A stretch of 64,000 nucleotides of DNA from Allodiplogaster sudhausi. Lineage: Eukaryota > Nematoda > Chromadorea > Rhabditida > Diplogasteridae. This document shows, one piece after another, positions 47,421 through 60,034 of the stretch. The stretch lies in contig CALZFC010000271.1 of NCBI GenBank assembly GCA_945643635.1, positions 70,001 through 134,000 of the forward strand. The letters are read 5' to 3'. The position numbers were made by a program, and so were the translations under genes. A model generated the notes under the pieces. It was not told where the DNA came from. It did no database searches and saw only the letters and a program-made list of their open reading frames with translations. Position 1 is the first letter of the stretch, and the number at the start of each line of letters is the position of its first letter.

Positions 47421-47591
47421 TCCATTCGCTTGTCATTTTCTCACCCCGATTATATTCTTATAATCTGTTAAAACTAAAATAGCTTTTACCTTGCAGCTCG
47501 TATGTCATCACGTTCTTGTTCGCTGTTATTAAATCCGTATGCCTGGCACCCTTGTTCTTGTTTTTGTTTTTCTCCATAATTTCATGGTTGT

Positions 47592-47597
47592 AATAAA
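47592..47597 (+). terminator. Poly(A) signal of the BRCA1-like gene
   Basis: AATAAA in GTAATAAATAAG, about 170 nt after the stop codon at 47418. Confidence 0.5.
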
Positions 47598-48055
47598 TAA
47601 GAGAGAGTGAATATGTGTTCAATGGAATGTTCTGCGTGCTCTGAAAGAAACGTTAATCTCACTGTTAAAAACGTGCGAGGTGTTTTACAGATGAGTAGTT
47701 AGGAATAGAGAGGGTAGAAGGTCTCTCTGCCTACTTGTTCTGCCTTTTGCCACTGACTATAACAAAGATTTCTTTTAAAGAGCGAGTAGAGGAAGAAAAA
47801 TTGAAATATAAGAAAGAATAAATTTATAATTTGGTATGTAGTTGGGACGATAACTGAAGGCTCGATCTGGCGAAAGCGAGAATACTCGAGGAAATGAGAG
47901 ACAGATAACGGAGGAGAGATGCATGGAGAGGTAGAGAGATAGAGGGAGATACCAATTCAGTGCCATGCCAGGACAAGAAGTGAACGAAAAGCATTCGTTA
48001 TCTGTCTCGCACTCTTGTCAATGACACAGTGAAGAGCCTTATTGAGAAGCTGCGA
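47598..48055. other. Intergenic and presumed promoter region of PPT1
   Basis: Between the poly(A) signal of the upstream gene and the PPT1 start codon. No coding region, repeat or RNA gene is recognised. Confidence 0.5.
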
Positions 48056-48485
48056 ATGAAGATGCGCCTACCATTGCTATTCATCATCTTCGCAGTCTTG
48101 TCATCTTCCTCAGCAGAACCAACTCCGATCGTGATCTGGCATGGAATGGGTATCTCCATGGCTATCATTCACTATCACTCTTGGATGTTCAGGGGACTCT
48201 TGCTGTGACCCGCAGTCGATGGGGTGGGTCATCAAGCTCATTCAGGACGAAATCCCCGATGTCTACATCTACTCCGTCGCTCTAAGCGAGCACGCTCTCA
48301 TTGTCAGCCTCTCTTCCCGTTCTTTCTTTTTCCATTTCTCAATCACTCACTCTTCTTCCCCCCCCCTCTCTCTCCTTTTTCTTTCTTTCTCCCACTCTCC
48401 CTCTCTCTCTCTCCCACTCTCTCTTTACCTCTCTTTCTTTCTCCCACTCTCTCTCTCTTTCTCTCTCCCACGCTCTCTCTTTCCT

Positions 48486-48522
<37 letters not shown>

Positions 48523-50313
48523 CTCCCAATCTCTCTTTTCCTCTTTCTCTTTCTTTCTCCCACTTTCTCTTTACCTCTCTCTTTCCTCTCTCTTTAACTC
48601 TCTTTCTTTCTCCCACTCTCTCTCTCCCTTTCTTTCTCCCACTCTCCCTCTCTCTTTCTTTCTCCCTCTCTCTCTCTTTCTTTCTTTCTCCCACTCTCTC
48701 TCTCTTTCCCTCTTTCTCTCTTTCTATGTCTTTCTCCCAATCTCTCTTTCCCTCTTTCTCTCTGTTTCTCCCACTTTCTCTTTACCTCTCTCTTTCTTTC
48801 TCCCACCATCTGTTTCCCTCGCTCTCTCCCACTCTCTCTCTCTCTCTGTCTACCACTCTCTCTTTACCTCTCTCTCTCTCTCTCTTTCATTCTCCCACTC
48901 TCTCTTTTCCTCTTTCTCTCTCTCTTTCTTTCTCGCACTCATTCATTCTCTCTCTCTCTCTTTCTTTCTCCCACTCTCTTTCCCTTTCTCGTTCTTTCTC
49001 CCACTCTTTCTTTCTCTCTCTCTCTCTCGCTCTTTCAATCCCCTTGCTCAGGACCGCGAGAAGACCTTCTTGGCGAACATGAACGACGAGATCTCGAAAG
49101 TGTGCTTGAAGATAGCGGCGGATCCTCGTCTCTCCGCCGGCTACAATGCCATTGGCTTCTCGCAGGGCGGCCAGTTCCTGTGTGATCTTTTTTTCCTTGC
49201 CTCTGTAATCTCTCCTTCCCCCTCCAGTCGTGCTATCGCTCAACGCTGTCCACAGCCTCAGATGCGTCGTCTTATAACTCTGGGCGGCCAGCATCAGGGA
49301 GTATATGGTAGATCCAAGGAACTATCTTCCATTCTCTCTTTCTTGTCCTCCCCTCTTTCACTCTCTCCCTTTCTTGTCCTCCCCTCTTTCACTCTCTCTC
49401 TTTCTTGTCCTCCCCTCTTTCTCTCTCTCTCTCTCTTTCTTGTCCTCCCCTCTTTCTCTCTCTCTCTCTCTCTTTCTTGTCCTCCCCTCTTTCTCCCTCT
49501 CTCTTGCTCACTTCCTCTGTCTCTCTCAGGCATCCCCCACTGCTCTGACGATAACATAATCTGCGACACGGTCCGCAAGCTTCTTGACCAGGGCGCCTAC
49601 ATCAGCTTCGTCCAAGAGACGTCATTAAATCCTTTGTTTGGTTCCTTTGAAGCTTCCCCACAATGTCCCCACTCTCTTCTGCTCCCTCCCTTTCTAACTC
49701 CAGCCCTTCTTCCTCAGAGTGGTGCAGGCCCAGTACTTCCACGACTCGGATGACGAGCAAACTTATCGCGAGAAGAGTATCTTCATTGCCGACATCAACA
49801 ATGACAAGATTGTGCCTTCATTTCATATCTCTTCATTTCTCCCTCTCGCACTTCTCAATCATTCTTTCTCAATCTTATGCTGCAGACCGCAAGGAATACT
49901 TCCTACAAAAAGAATTTGAGCAGCCTGGAGTACCTTGTCCTGGTTCTGTTTGAGAAGGATGAGATGGTAGTCCCGAAGGAGTCTTCAGTCAGAGCTTTTC
50001 ATCTCTTGGACTCAGCCTGAACTTCAACAACTAATTCATGCTAGAGAAACATCTCTCGCCTGTTACAGTGGTTCGGCTTCTACAAGGAAAAGGACCTCAA
50101 AGTGATAGTTCCATACAACGAGAGCCTTCTCTACTCCGAGGTAGTTACCAACCCCATTCAACTGCCTCTAACCGCTCTGGTCTCCAGGACCGAATCGGTC
50201 TCCGCACCCTAGATGAATCGGGCCGTCTCCACTTCATGACAATGCCTGGCAACCACCTGCAGATTGACAAGAAGATCTTCGTGGATGACATCATCCTGAC
50301 TTATCTCGTGTGA
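48056..50313 (+). CDS. PPT1: Palmitoyl-protein thioesterase 1
   Basis: Lysosomal/secretory hydrolase that removes palmitate from cysteines of proteins. Exons join in frame: 48056-48149, 48193-48302, 49052-49179, 49228-49307, 49530-49620, 49718-49811, 49886-49987, 50069-50140 and 50188-50313, about 298 aa (human 306). The signal peptide is MKMRLPLLFIIFAVLSSSSA, then PIVIWHGMGDSCCDPQSMG. Nucleophile Ser lies in IGFSQGGQFLRAIAQRCP, followed by LGGQHQGVYG and VQAQYFHDSDDEQTYREKS. Acid Asp lies in LFEKDEMVVP (aligned with human Asp233), SSWFGFYKEKDL follows, and His in MPGNHLQI (human His289), so the catalytic triad is intact. Intron 2 is a 749-bp CT-rich tract. A second in-frame ATG at 48062 could also start the protein. 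Confidence 0.95.
48330..49045. repeat. CT-rich simple-repeat intron of PPT1
   Basis: About 700 bp of (CT)n mixed with CTTTCTTTCTCCCACTCTCT units. Long SLSLSF-type frames arise on both strands and are artefacts. Confidence 0.9.
49325..49515. repeat. Minisatellite in PPT1 intron 4
   Basis: About six copies of a 28-38 bp unit containing TTTCTTGTCCTCCCCTCTTT with (CT)n of varying length. Confidence 0.85.
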
Positions 50314-50471
50314 ATCACTCCCGTTCTGCCTTCATAACAGAGAATGAGAACGACTTTATGATTGAACCCCAGCCGATTAATCGGAGCAGGCATTGCTATC
50401 CAGTCAAAAAGTACACGTCACAACATAGGATGAGATAGGCCCAACAGCCTATATATTCCAATTCCATGCTC

Positions 50472-50477
50472 ATTAAA
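50472..50477 (+). terminator. Candidate poly(A) signal of PPT1 (ATTAAA variant)
   Basis: ATTAAA about 160 nt downstream of the PPT1 stop. Confidence 0.3.
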
Positions 50478-50904
50478 GTTCAGCGGCAAAAAGTAAAAAA
50501 AACGCACAAAATAGAAATCTCACAGAAGGATTAAACAGATGCTGTTCTGCGAGTGAGACAGGGACTTAGCCTCTTCTTGCTAACAACTCATCTGAATATC
50601 GCACAATTGGTAAGACAAATACCAACTTGGTAAAATAGTTTACTAGCAGATCGAACAAATATTCTTCAAATGAAGATGTTCGAAGACCTCTAAAGATTGG
50701 AAGTAATGAATTAGTTAGGTAGCTAATATAGTTAGACACGAAAGATTCGATGCGACAATCATCGGGGGAGGGAAACCTGGTGAAGAGAGATGCAAGAAAA
50801 TGAATCGCTTCAGATTGTAAATGATGCATGGAAGTTAAGGGGTGGCCAATAGGGAGAACGGGGTGGCGGCAGTCAGCTGGCAATGAGCCAAGTCCGCTGC
50901 CTGC
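50478..50904. other. Convergent 3' region between PPT1 and Ran
   Basis: No coding region recognised. It carries the presumed 3' UTR of Ran on the minus strand. Confidence 0.5.
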
Positions 50905-51987
<1,083 letters not shown>

Positions 51988-52326
51988 CACGCAAACTAGC
52001 TCTCTGAATAAGCAAAAGTTAAACCAACCTCAATAAAAATTAATAAACACCCAACAAATATTCACACACGAGCACAACTAACGAAAATTTCAGCAAAAGG
52101 GACTAGTTGACTTGCGAAAAAGCCCGCGAATAGTTCAAACACTTAACCTGCATAGCAGCCCTTCGTGAGATTAAAATAAGCCACTGAGGGCTGCTACACA
52201 GTATTTAACAAAACTTTGGCAAGTTGTCAACCAGCGTTGCATCCAATTGGGATACGTGCTTTGGAAATATATTGTGAAAATATTTCTATAATAGCTTGAT
52301 TATTACTTTTTAGATATCGAATCACC
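51988..52326. promoter_or_regulatory. Bidirectional promoter region of Ran (-) and DKC1 (+)
   Basis: Only 339 bp separate two divergent start codons. It contains a palindromic CCAATTGG at 52243-52250, a CCAAT box in both orientations. Near each ATG there is an acceptor-like polypyrimidine-AG (52312-52313 for DKC1; 52004-52005 on the minus strand for Ran), consistent with a 5' UTR intron or spliced-leader addition. Confidence 0.5.
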
Positions 52327-55300
52327 ATGGGTAACAAGGATCGCAAGTCGAAAGGAGGCGATGGTGATATTGGGGTGAGTATTCATGTTACATTGCAAAA
52401 TACGTAGTTCGGTCGGTTATTTTTAATGTAACGAAATGATATGCTAACGATATATTATCAATCTTTTGCTTCAGGAAGCGCAGGCATCAGGTGACTTCAA
52501 GATCAAGCCGTCCAATGAGCCTGCTAAGCTTGACACTTCGGAATGGCCGCTGTTGCTGAAGGTTTGGAATGAAGATCTTTGTATGCCATCAAGTTGTCGC
52601 CTTGATTTAGAACTTTGACAAACTCAATGTCCGAAGCAACCATTACACTCCGCTGCCGGAAGGGTGCTCGCCTCTCAAGCGAGACATCAAGAACTACATT
52701 TCTTCTGGCTTTTTCAACCTTGACAAGCCTGCAAATCCATCGAGTCATGAAGTTGTAGCTTGGATCAAAAAAATTCTTCGATGCGAGAAGACCGGGCATT
52801 CCGGGACTCTAGATCCTAAGGTTAGTCGTTTCATGCTTTCTTCCATGCACTTTGTATGCTACAAAGTAATGCGAAAGGTGTCGGGATGCTTGATTGTCTG
52901 CATTGACCGGACTACGCGGCTAGCCAAGTCGCAGCAAGGAGCTGGGAAGGAGTACATCTGTATCTTCCGCCTGCACAATCCAGTTGAATCGAAGAAGAAA
53001 GTTGAGCAAGCACTTGAGAAGGTTAGGTTGTTGCCTTTGTCATGATTTTTGTGATTTCCTAGAATTTTCTCTCTAAAAGACACGCACGGTCACGAGATTT
53101 ACCAGAAAAACTATCTCTTTTTTGGTCAGATTTTCAGCAGAAGTTCGTTGTTGTTACATTCCCATGAAATTTGATTAGCAATATGCAGCTTACGAGCTGA
53201 CTTTCCTATTTTCTTACTGCCTTTTCTCTCTAAGCTGACCGGCGCCCTCTTCCAACGTCCTCCGCTGATCTCTGCAGTCAAACGACAGCTCCGCATTCGT
53301 ACTATTTATGAAAACAAGTCAGCTATAATTTTTTTCCGACAAGTGACTATTTGCAAGAAGTTTTGATTAATACTAATTAAACATTGTCTAGGTTATGATT
53401 ATAATTCTATGCCTCATAGCGAGCAGCGAAATAGAACCCTCAATCTGCCTTCTTTAGCAAATCGTAGAGAAGCTATTGATCAAGACCTCATGCGCAAGCT
53501 TATATTTGGACGTACTAGGTTATCTAACAAGTGCCCTCACCATCTCGTTTTCAAGCACTCTAGAACCCGCGGCCTCTCCTTTAATCTTCATATTCAGAAT
53601 TCTAAACTTAAATGCAGGGCAAATGCATACTTTGTTAGGGCTTCCAGACAGTTTAAGAGAGCCTCTCTGTAAGACTCAAGGAGGCCGCTATGGACGCCTG
53701 CCCTAGAAATTCATAATTTTTCTACAACCTTGAAAACATTATGAGGGATGTATCTAGTGTTCATAACGAAGTCTAGGCGGTCAGAAAGTTTAGAAAATTT
53801 TTTTTCACTTACAATTAGATATGTCGTGATGTTCATAAACTTTGGATGACCATAACTACCGTTATACTCAATATTTCTAAATAATCTTTTCACTGTTAGA
53901 TTCCTTGTTCAAAACTACACAAAAAAATCCGTGGAGACCATTTTCGAAAAATAAAATTTATATGACTTTTCTCCAATTTAAGTTTTTAAAAAGTCGTTTT
54001 CAGGCGATATCTTTTTTTTTTACTATTACGTCCAAAAAACCGAATGGTCCATGAGAAAGAGCAGGAAAACTACACAGAATATGTTTCTGCGAGGAAAAAT
54101 CTCGGATACTTTTTTTGGGTATCTGCATTTGAATATGGGTTTCTGAGCAAATTTCGGCTTTGCTGCAAACTATAATTTCTTTCAAACTTCATCAATTTTA
54201 AGAAGGAATAGTCCAATGCAAAAGAAATTAGTCTAAAGGCCTAAAATTGACTTTTTGTGTTTTTGGCCAAATTCTGGTGTTAAAATACTCATTCTTTGGA
54301 TCATTAATGGGTCATATAGACCGAATAACCACATAATATTTATTCTACAAGAAAGAGCAGTTAAAACTGAGTCGGGTACAGCTTTTTAATCAAAATCTGA
54401 GGATACTTTTTTTGGGAATATGTATTTGAATGCTGACCGTTGAAGGCGATATTGCTGCATAATTTTTCCCAATTATTTCAAATTAGTTATTTTGAAACAT
54501 CTAGCACCCAATAATATGTATTCCAGGATTCTTTGAAGTTCTTTCATGATATACCACTCAAAAGTACTCTAAAAGTCAAGAAATTTCATTTTTACGAGCC
54601 TAGAAGGCGAAATAAATGTATGAAAACTCCTTCGAAGCCAACTATCAGGTCATTTGTGAATCGGATTACCAAAAAGGTCATAACCATTCGAAAGAGCAGA
54701 GACTTTTACATAATATATCCTTCAATGAAAATGCAAAACCTGTACATTTTAAAGAAATCTTGATATTTCGAAAAAAATCGGCGACAGGATTCGACTATTT
54801 TGAGCTGTTCTGCGAAAGCTGGTACCAATGGAACTTATGTTCTGAAAACTGTACCATTAGGTTGTTTGAGACGAGAAATCCTTTGTGTACCATCCATGGT
54901 ACTTTTGCCAGAAGAATGATATACAATATGCAGAAAAATTTCATTTCGATCAAGCGTACCATGGATGGTACACAAAAGTAGAAAATGAACGTCAAATTTA
55001 TGTTTCTCGTCTCAAACAACCTAATGGTACAGTTTTCAGAACATAAGTTCCATTGGTACCAGCTTTCGCAAAACAGCTCAAAATAGTCGAATCCTGTCGC
55101 CGATTTTTTCGAAATTTCAAGATTTCTTTAAAATGTACAGGTTTTACATTTTCATTGAAGGATATATTATGTAAAAGTCTATGCTCTTTCGAATGGTTAT
55201 GACCTCTTGGTAATCCGATTCACAAATGACCTGATAGTTGGCTTCGAAGGAGTTTTCATACATTTATTTCGCCTTCTAGGCTCGTAAAAATGAAATTTCT

Positions 55301-57477
55301 TGACTTTTAGAGTACTTTTGAGTGGTATATCATGAAAGAACTTCAAAGAATCCTGGAATACATATTATTGGGTGCTAGATGTTTCAAAAGAACTAATTTG
55401 AAATAATTGCCAAAAAATATGCAGCAATATCGCCTTCAACGGTCAGCATTCAAATACATATTCCCAAAAAAAGTATCCTCAAATTTCGATTAAAAAGCAG
55501 TACCCGACTCAGTTTTAACTGCTCTTTCTTGTAGAATAAATATTATGTGGTTATTCGGTCTATATGACCCATTAATGATCCAAAGAATGAGTATTTTAAC
55601 ACCAGAATTTGGCCAAAAACACAAAAAGTCAATTTTAGGCCTTTAGACTAATTTCTTTTTTGGACGTAATAGTAAAAAAAAAAGTTATCGCCTGAAAACG
55701 ACTTTTTAAAAACTTAAATTGGAGAAAAGTCATATAAATTTTATTTTTCGAAAATGGTCTCCACGGATTTTTTTGTGTAGTTTTGAACAAGGAATCTAAC
55801 AGTGAAAAGATTATTTAGAAATATTGAGTATAACGGTAGTTATGGTCATCCAAAGTTTATGAACATCACGACATATCTAATTGTAAGTGAAAAAAAATTT
55901 TCTAAACTTTCTGACCGCCTAGACTTCGTTATGAACACTAGATACATCCCTCATAATGTTTTCAAGGTTGTAGAAAAATTATGAATTTCTAGGGCAGGCG
56001 CTCCTTGACCCTTACTGAGAGGCTCTCTTAATTCTCGAAGCAAGGAATCTCCAGTCTCTTGCTCTCGCCTAGTCCTCCTCTTGTATCCATTATCTCTTAT
56101 TTCCCTATGTCCCCGATTTTCTGTTTTATTATGTTTTCATTCTATATTTTTAATAATTTTACCACGTGTGTTACATAACAATGTTCCACCGTATAAATTG
56201 ATTGATTGATTGATTGAACATCAACGCTTATTCAGGCTGCTCTCTTACGACGAAGAGCAACAGATGGGAATCTTCCACGTTAAATGCGAGTCCGGAACTT
56301 ATGTCCGAACTATCTGTGTCCATCTTGGACTCGTTCTCGGGGTCGGTGGTCAGATGCAGGAACTGAGAAGGAACAAGTCAGTTATTCATCTCGAGTGCTA
56401 TTTTTTAAGCTTAAATAGTATTTAGTTCGTTTACTAAATTGTTTCATCTGCATTTGTATGTGTAGTGTATTATCTGTAAAGTGTTCTTTGCAGGTCGGGG
56501 ATCACAGATGAGAACGACGGCCTCGTTACAATGCACGACGTCATGGATGCACAATGGCTGCTCGACCATCAGAAGGTGCTCAGTCAATGAAGGAACTGTG
56601 ACGAGAGTGCTTCTTTAGGATGAGTCATACATGAGACACATTGTGCGCCCTCTCGAAGCACTTCTCGTTGCTCACAAACGAATTGTTGTCAAGGACAGCG
56701 CGGTTCGATCTCTTCAGATTATTCATTCCTTTGATGTGAAAAGCTATGTTTTGTTATAAGTAAATGAAGAAAAGGAAGTATAGATCAACGCAATCTGCTA
56801 CGGAGCGAAGGTGCTCCTGCCAGGAGTTCTTCGCTTTGAAGATGGCATTGAAATAGGCCAAGAGATTGTTATTGTCTCCACGAAAGGAGAAGCCGTCTGT
56901 CTAGGTTAGTCAAAGAAAAGGCTGCTTTGGTTTGGATTACGTATTGTTTGATTTTTTTTGCTAGATTGGCGTTCCTTGCAGCCCTCGCACAGATGACAAC
57001 TTCCACAATGGCAGTGACTGACCATGGAGTGGTTGCGAAGATCAAGAGAGTCATCATGGAGAGGGACACCTATGCCAGGAAGTGGGGACTCGGCCCGGTC
57101 TCTTCCAAGAAGAAGGCCATGGTCAAGGTCCGCTTCTTTTCTCTTTGCTCTTCTTGGCCGCTTCCTTTCTTGAGTGGTTTTAACTCTTTTTCTTGTAAGT
57201 TGAAATGAAAGTTAAGGAAGGCCTGCTGGACAAGTATGGCAAGCCGAATGAGAAAACGCCGTCTGACTGGAAGAAGGGGTACAGTAACTACACGAATGGG
57301 TCGGATGCCAAGGCAGAGCAAGATGTCAAGGAGGGCGAGGAAGAGGTCATTCTGCAATAATAAAGTAAGAATTGAAGCATTCTAAAAAGGTTTGTGCAGG
57401 AGGAGCCGACGACGAAGAAGCAGAAAAAGAAGAAGCAGAAGAAGAAGGAGAGCAGCAGCGAGGACGACGAAGAGTAG
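52327..57477 (+). CDS. DKC1: Dyskerin, H/ACA RNP pseudouridine synthase
   Basis: Catalytic subunit of H/ACA snoRNPs: pseudouridine synthesis in rRNA and telomerase RNA stability. Twelve exons: 52327-52374, 52475-52561, 52611-52820, 52878-53021, 53235-53317, 56236-56376, 56494-56575, 56619-56702, 56784-56904, 56982-57127, 57217-57345 and 57400-57477, all phases consistent. Landmarks: [38 protein letters not shown], the catalytic-Asp region [79 protein letters not shown], and the PUA part [53 protein letters not shown]. The tail is lysine-rich ([17 protein letters not shown]), a nuclear/nucleolar signal. Intron 5 (53318-56235) is enlarged by nested transposons. Confidence 0.97.
53343..56217 (+). 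mobile_element. 5'-truncated LINE 3' fragment, split by a foldback element
   Basis: 53343-53651 encodes an RT C-terminus ([46 protein letters not shown]) parallel to the end of the LINE at 18876-19170. The 3' UTR resumes at about 56032 and closes with CACGTG and a (TGAT)n tail at 56198-56217. The tail type and CACGTG match the larger LINE's 3' end. It lies in sense orientation inside DKC1 intron 5, ending 18 nt before the exon. Confidence 0.8.
53652..56031. mobile_element. 2.4-kb foldback palindrome inside the LINE fragment
   Basis: Inverted arms 53652-54902 and about 54956-56031 are separated by about 53 nt. The ends are TTTAAGAGAGCCTCTCTGTA on the left and its near complement on the right, then CGCCTGCCCTAGAAATTC inside. 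The left arm holds about 170 nt (about 54045-54215) missing from the right arm. No protein is encoded; mirrored 60-codon frames are by-products. Within each arm a degenerate unit containing GAAAGAGCAG and GGATACTTTTTTTGGG recurs. Confidence 0.85.
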
Positions 57478-57778
57478 AAGACTTCTGAGGAGAAGTGCAC
57501 TTCTTCCCTCCTCCTCCCCTCACTTCATTCTTGTTGTAACAATTGATCTTCAATTTCTTACTTCTGTATTCAGGTTTGTTTACTTTCTACACATTTGTTT
57601 ACCTTTCGCATCTTGTTAGCTGTTCACACAATTCTTTCTCTCTCCTTTCTCCTTTTTCACTCATTTGTCAGAAGTTGTTTTGCTATCTGCCTAAATGTTG
57701 TTGTTGTTGTTGTTGTTCGATGTTTTGACAGTTGTTACCAATAGCCTGAAACAAGAATGCCATTTGGTCGCTAAGATA

Positions 57779-57784
57779 AATAAA
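57779..57784 (+). terminator. Poly(A) signal of DKC1
   Basis: AATAAA within GATAAATAAACGG, 302 nt after the DKC1 stop. Confidence 0.45.
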
Positions 57785-58345
57785 CGGCTAAATGTTGTTT
57801 GTGGACATCGTACGCTTACTAAGTGGACTTAATTTGGGTAGAGGTGGAGGTAAGTTGTTCAGGCTAACATTTTTTTTTATCTCGTCTGAGCCGGCGCATT
57901 TTTTATCTTCTATCGTTTATTCAGTCACTTTCCTCAAAAACTGTCTGTGTATTTTCTTTTTTTCCCATTCTGTTTTGATTCCTTGCTTTGTTTATCCGCC
58001 ACTCTCTATCTCTCTCTCTCTCTCTGTCTCTCTATCTCTCCCACACACATTTCTCTTTTTCATCTGTAGTGTCTTTCACCATCAGCTCGAATTTCCAGTA
58101 TGACCACGACTCTATTCACCTCACTATTCAACTAGATTGTCTTCTAAACATCCTCAATCCCTCCCCTCGCTTCCATTCATTGCGTTCTCGTGTCTGCTCA
58201 GTCTCCGTGCCAACATACTTTCTCCCCAATCATGTCTTTACTTCCTGGGATGCTTGAGATTCTTGGCACCTGAACCTTTGTGTTGCCCTTGCTCGTGCTT
58301 CGGATCATATTGCACAGTATCTTACGGTGAATTACAGCTTAATCC
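57785..58345. other. Intergenic region, no gene recognised
   Basis: T- and CT-rich sequence with a (CT)n block at about 58005-58040. Presumed promoter of the next gene; no RNA gene or conserved frame is seen. Confidence 0.5.
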
Positions 58346-59012
58346 ATGTCTGTTGCTGTCACTGAATTCATCCCAATGATCGATGATGAAGAAGTACAAG
58401 AGAATCCACTCTCTCTGGGAATATCTACCATCTTCGAGGACAAATGGTGCAAGGTTAAAAGGAAAGAATCACCTCATGCACTATTCAAGTTCGTGCGTAG
58501 CCGTGGTTATCTGCTTCTCAGTCTTTTTGGGAACGAAACTTATTTTCGAGATATCTTCTACAACGCTGGAGATCAAGTGCTTCTATTACCCATCCCGTGG
58601 ATCGAGATCAGTGGCTCTGCTTGAAATCAGCGGGATCTTCTACGAAGAGCAGAGCCAAGATGACCATGGCCACAGAGCCATGCAATGGGAAATGGCTGCC
58701 ACTCCCTGCTGGTGGGCGGTCGATGAGATGAGGTCACTATCTCCTCTCTCTCTCTCTCTCTCTCTCTCGAGTTATTGCAGGTGCTTGAGAAGCAGGAAGA
58801 GCGGCAGCTTGCTCCACTACAATGTCGTCATTGATAATGGAGAGAAGATATTCAAGGTTCTCCAGCGTCTTTCCATTGCACACTAGTAAACAACTCTCGT
58901 CCTGCCCTCTTCCTCGCAGGGTTTCACAGTTCAACTGCTCTCGCATTTCGTGGCTGCTCTTTCATCTCTTCTGAGACCGGGTGTTCCAATCAGGAATAAA
59001 CTTTCCTTTTAA
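58346..59012 (+). CDS. Small protein of an unnamed family (paralogue 1, 152 aa)
   Basis: Exons 58346-58453, 58551-58732, 58781-58856 and 58920-59012 join in frame with GT..AG borders. The protein starts MSVAVTEFIPMIDDEEVQEN and continues IFEDKWCK, TTLEIKCFYYPSRGSRSVAL, EISGIFYEEQ, PCWWAVDEMR, HYNVVIDNGEKIFKGFTVQL, ending PGVPIRNKLSF. The next gene repeats the same order (FEDEWCK, TLEIKWFYFP, EIKGVYYREQ). The alternating hydrophobic pattern and a final helix suggest a small PH-like beta fold. I believe I have seen similar short nematode proteins but cannot name a function. There is no signal peptide or membrane segment. Exon 1 is supported by phase and by the paralogue. Confidence 0.7.
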
Positions 59013-59401
59013 CGTACTGGTACGTCATAGTTGTTTTAGAAAGTAGAGCAAATGAGCAAATGAGTCTCTTCCCTCTGCCATTTGGAGTGTTTCTGAAGTA
59101 GAAAGGACCCTACAAAATGCCATCTACAAATAAGCCGTAGGTGTTATGTGCGTACTCGTGTTCTTATAAATGTAGCCTTCTGCTGTGCCCACAGAAATCG
59201 TTGCATCCTTTGCTCCCCTTCTCCTCTCTCTGCCTCCTCTACTCTTCTGCCACGGTCTCCCTCTTTTCTTATCAATACTACCCGGACTTCCACCCACGTC
59301 AATGAACAGCCATATTTCGCAACCGCTTACGCCATGTATTTTTTCGTATATCTTTGCTAACGCTCTCTCACGCTCTCACGCTGTATCTATTCCTCTCTTT
59401 C

Positions 59402-59445
<44 letters not shown>

Positions 59446-59722
59446 CTTCACTCTCTGTGTATCTCTCTCACTCGCTCTCGCTCCCTTTTTATCTCTTTCG
59501 CTCTCTCTCTGTCTTTATCTCTCTGCCTTTCTCTCACTCGCTTTCACGTGGCCCGAAATCACACAAGCTTCATCATATGGTTGCACTTCTTGCTCTAATG
59601 CAGCTCTCTCACGATTAATCACAGTTGCTTCGGTTCCTTAAAACAACAATTCCTCTGTCATATTTAACTCGTGAATGATTTGAAATTGTAATACATAGAA
59701 TTATAAAGAAGGGGAAGAGTTG
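59013..59722. other. Intergenic region with (CT)n tract, no gene
   Basis: Contains a CT/CTGT-rich tract at about 59395-59545 whose SLSLSL frames are artefacts, and the presumed 3' UTR and promoter of the flanking paralogues. Confidence 0.6.
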
Positions 59723-60034
59723 ATGCGTGGCCTAGTCAAGGATGACGTACTCTTCGAGGATGAATGGTGCAAGGTTTGGCCAGCTATCTTACAATCATTC
59801 TTGTATTCCAAGCTCGCCATTTGACATAGAAAGACATTTGATAGAGAACGCGTTGTATAATCTTTCAATAATTGCAGGTGACAGAGAAGACCCTGGAGAT
59901 CAAGTGGTTTTACTTTCCGATTGCCAAGTCTCTGATACTTCCTTTCGGCGAGATCAAAGGAGTGTACTATCGAGAACAGAAGATGAAGCAGGATCTCTGC
60001 AAGGTGAAGGGCTGGGGAATGAGCTTTTTTTCAG
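59723..60034 (+). CDS. Small protein of the same family (paralogue 2), 5' part only
   Basis: Exon 1 (59723-59773) reads MRGLVKDDVLFEDEWCK. Exon 2 (59878-60034) reads VTEKTLEIKWFYFPIAKSLI, LPFGEIKGVYYREQKMKQDL and CKVKGWGMSFF up to a donor GTAAAG. The intron is at the same place as in paralogue 1 (after EWCK/KWCK). The remaining exons, matching WWAVDEMR to the end in paralogue 1, are not found before 64000; the intron from 60035 is filled by satellite repeats. The gene therefore either has a very long intron or is truncated by the array. Confidence 0.65.

Noticed and set aside
48141..49753. Long serine/leucine-rich frames of 313 and 509 codons
   Set aside because: They run through CT-rich introns of PPT1 and include PPT1 exons only in part; the spliced PPT1 model explains the region.
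53711..55984. Identical 60-codon frames on opposite strands
   Set aside because: Mirror images within the foldback arms; no homology.
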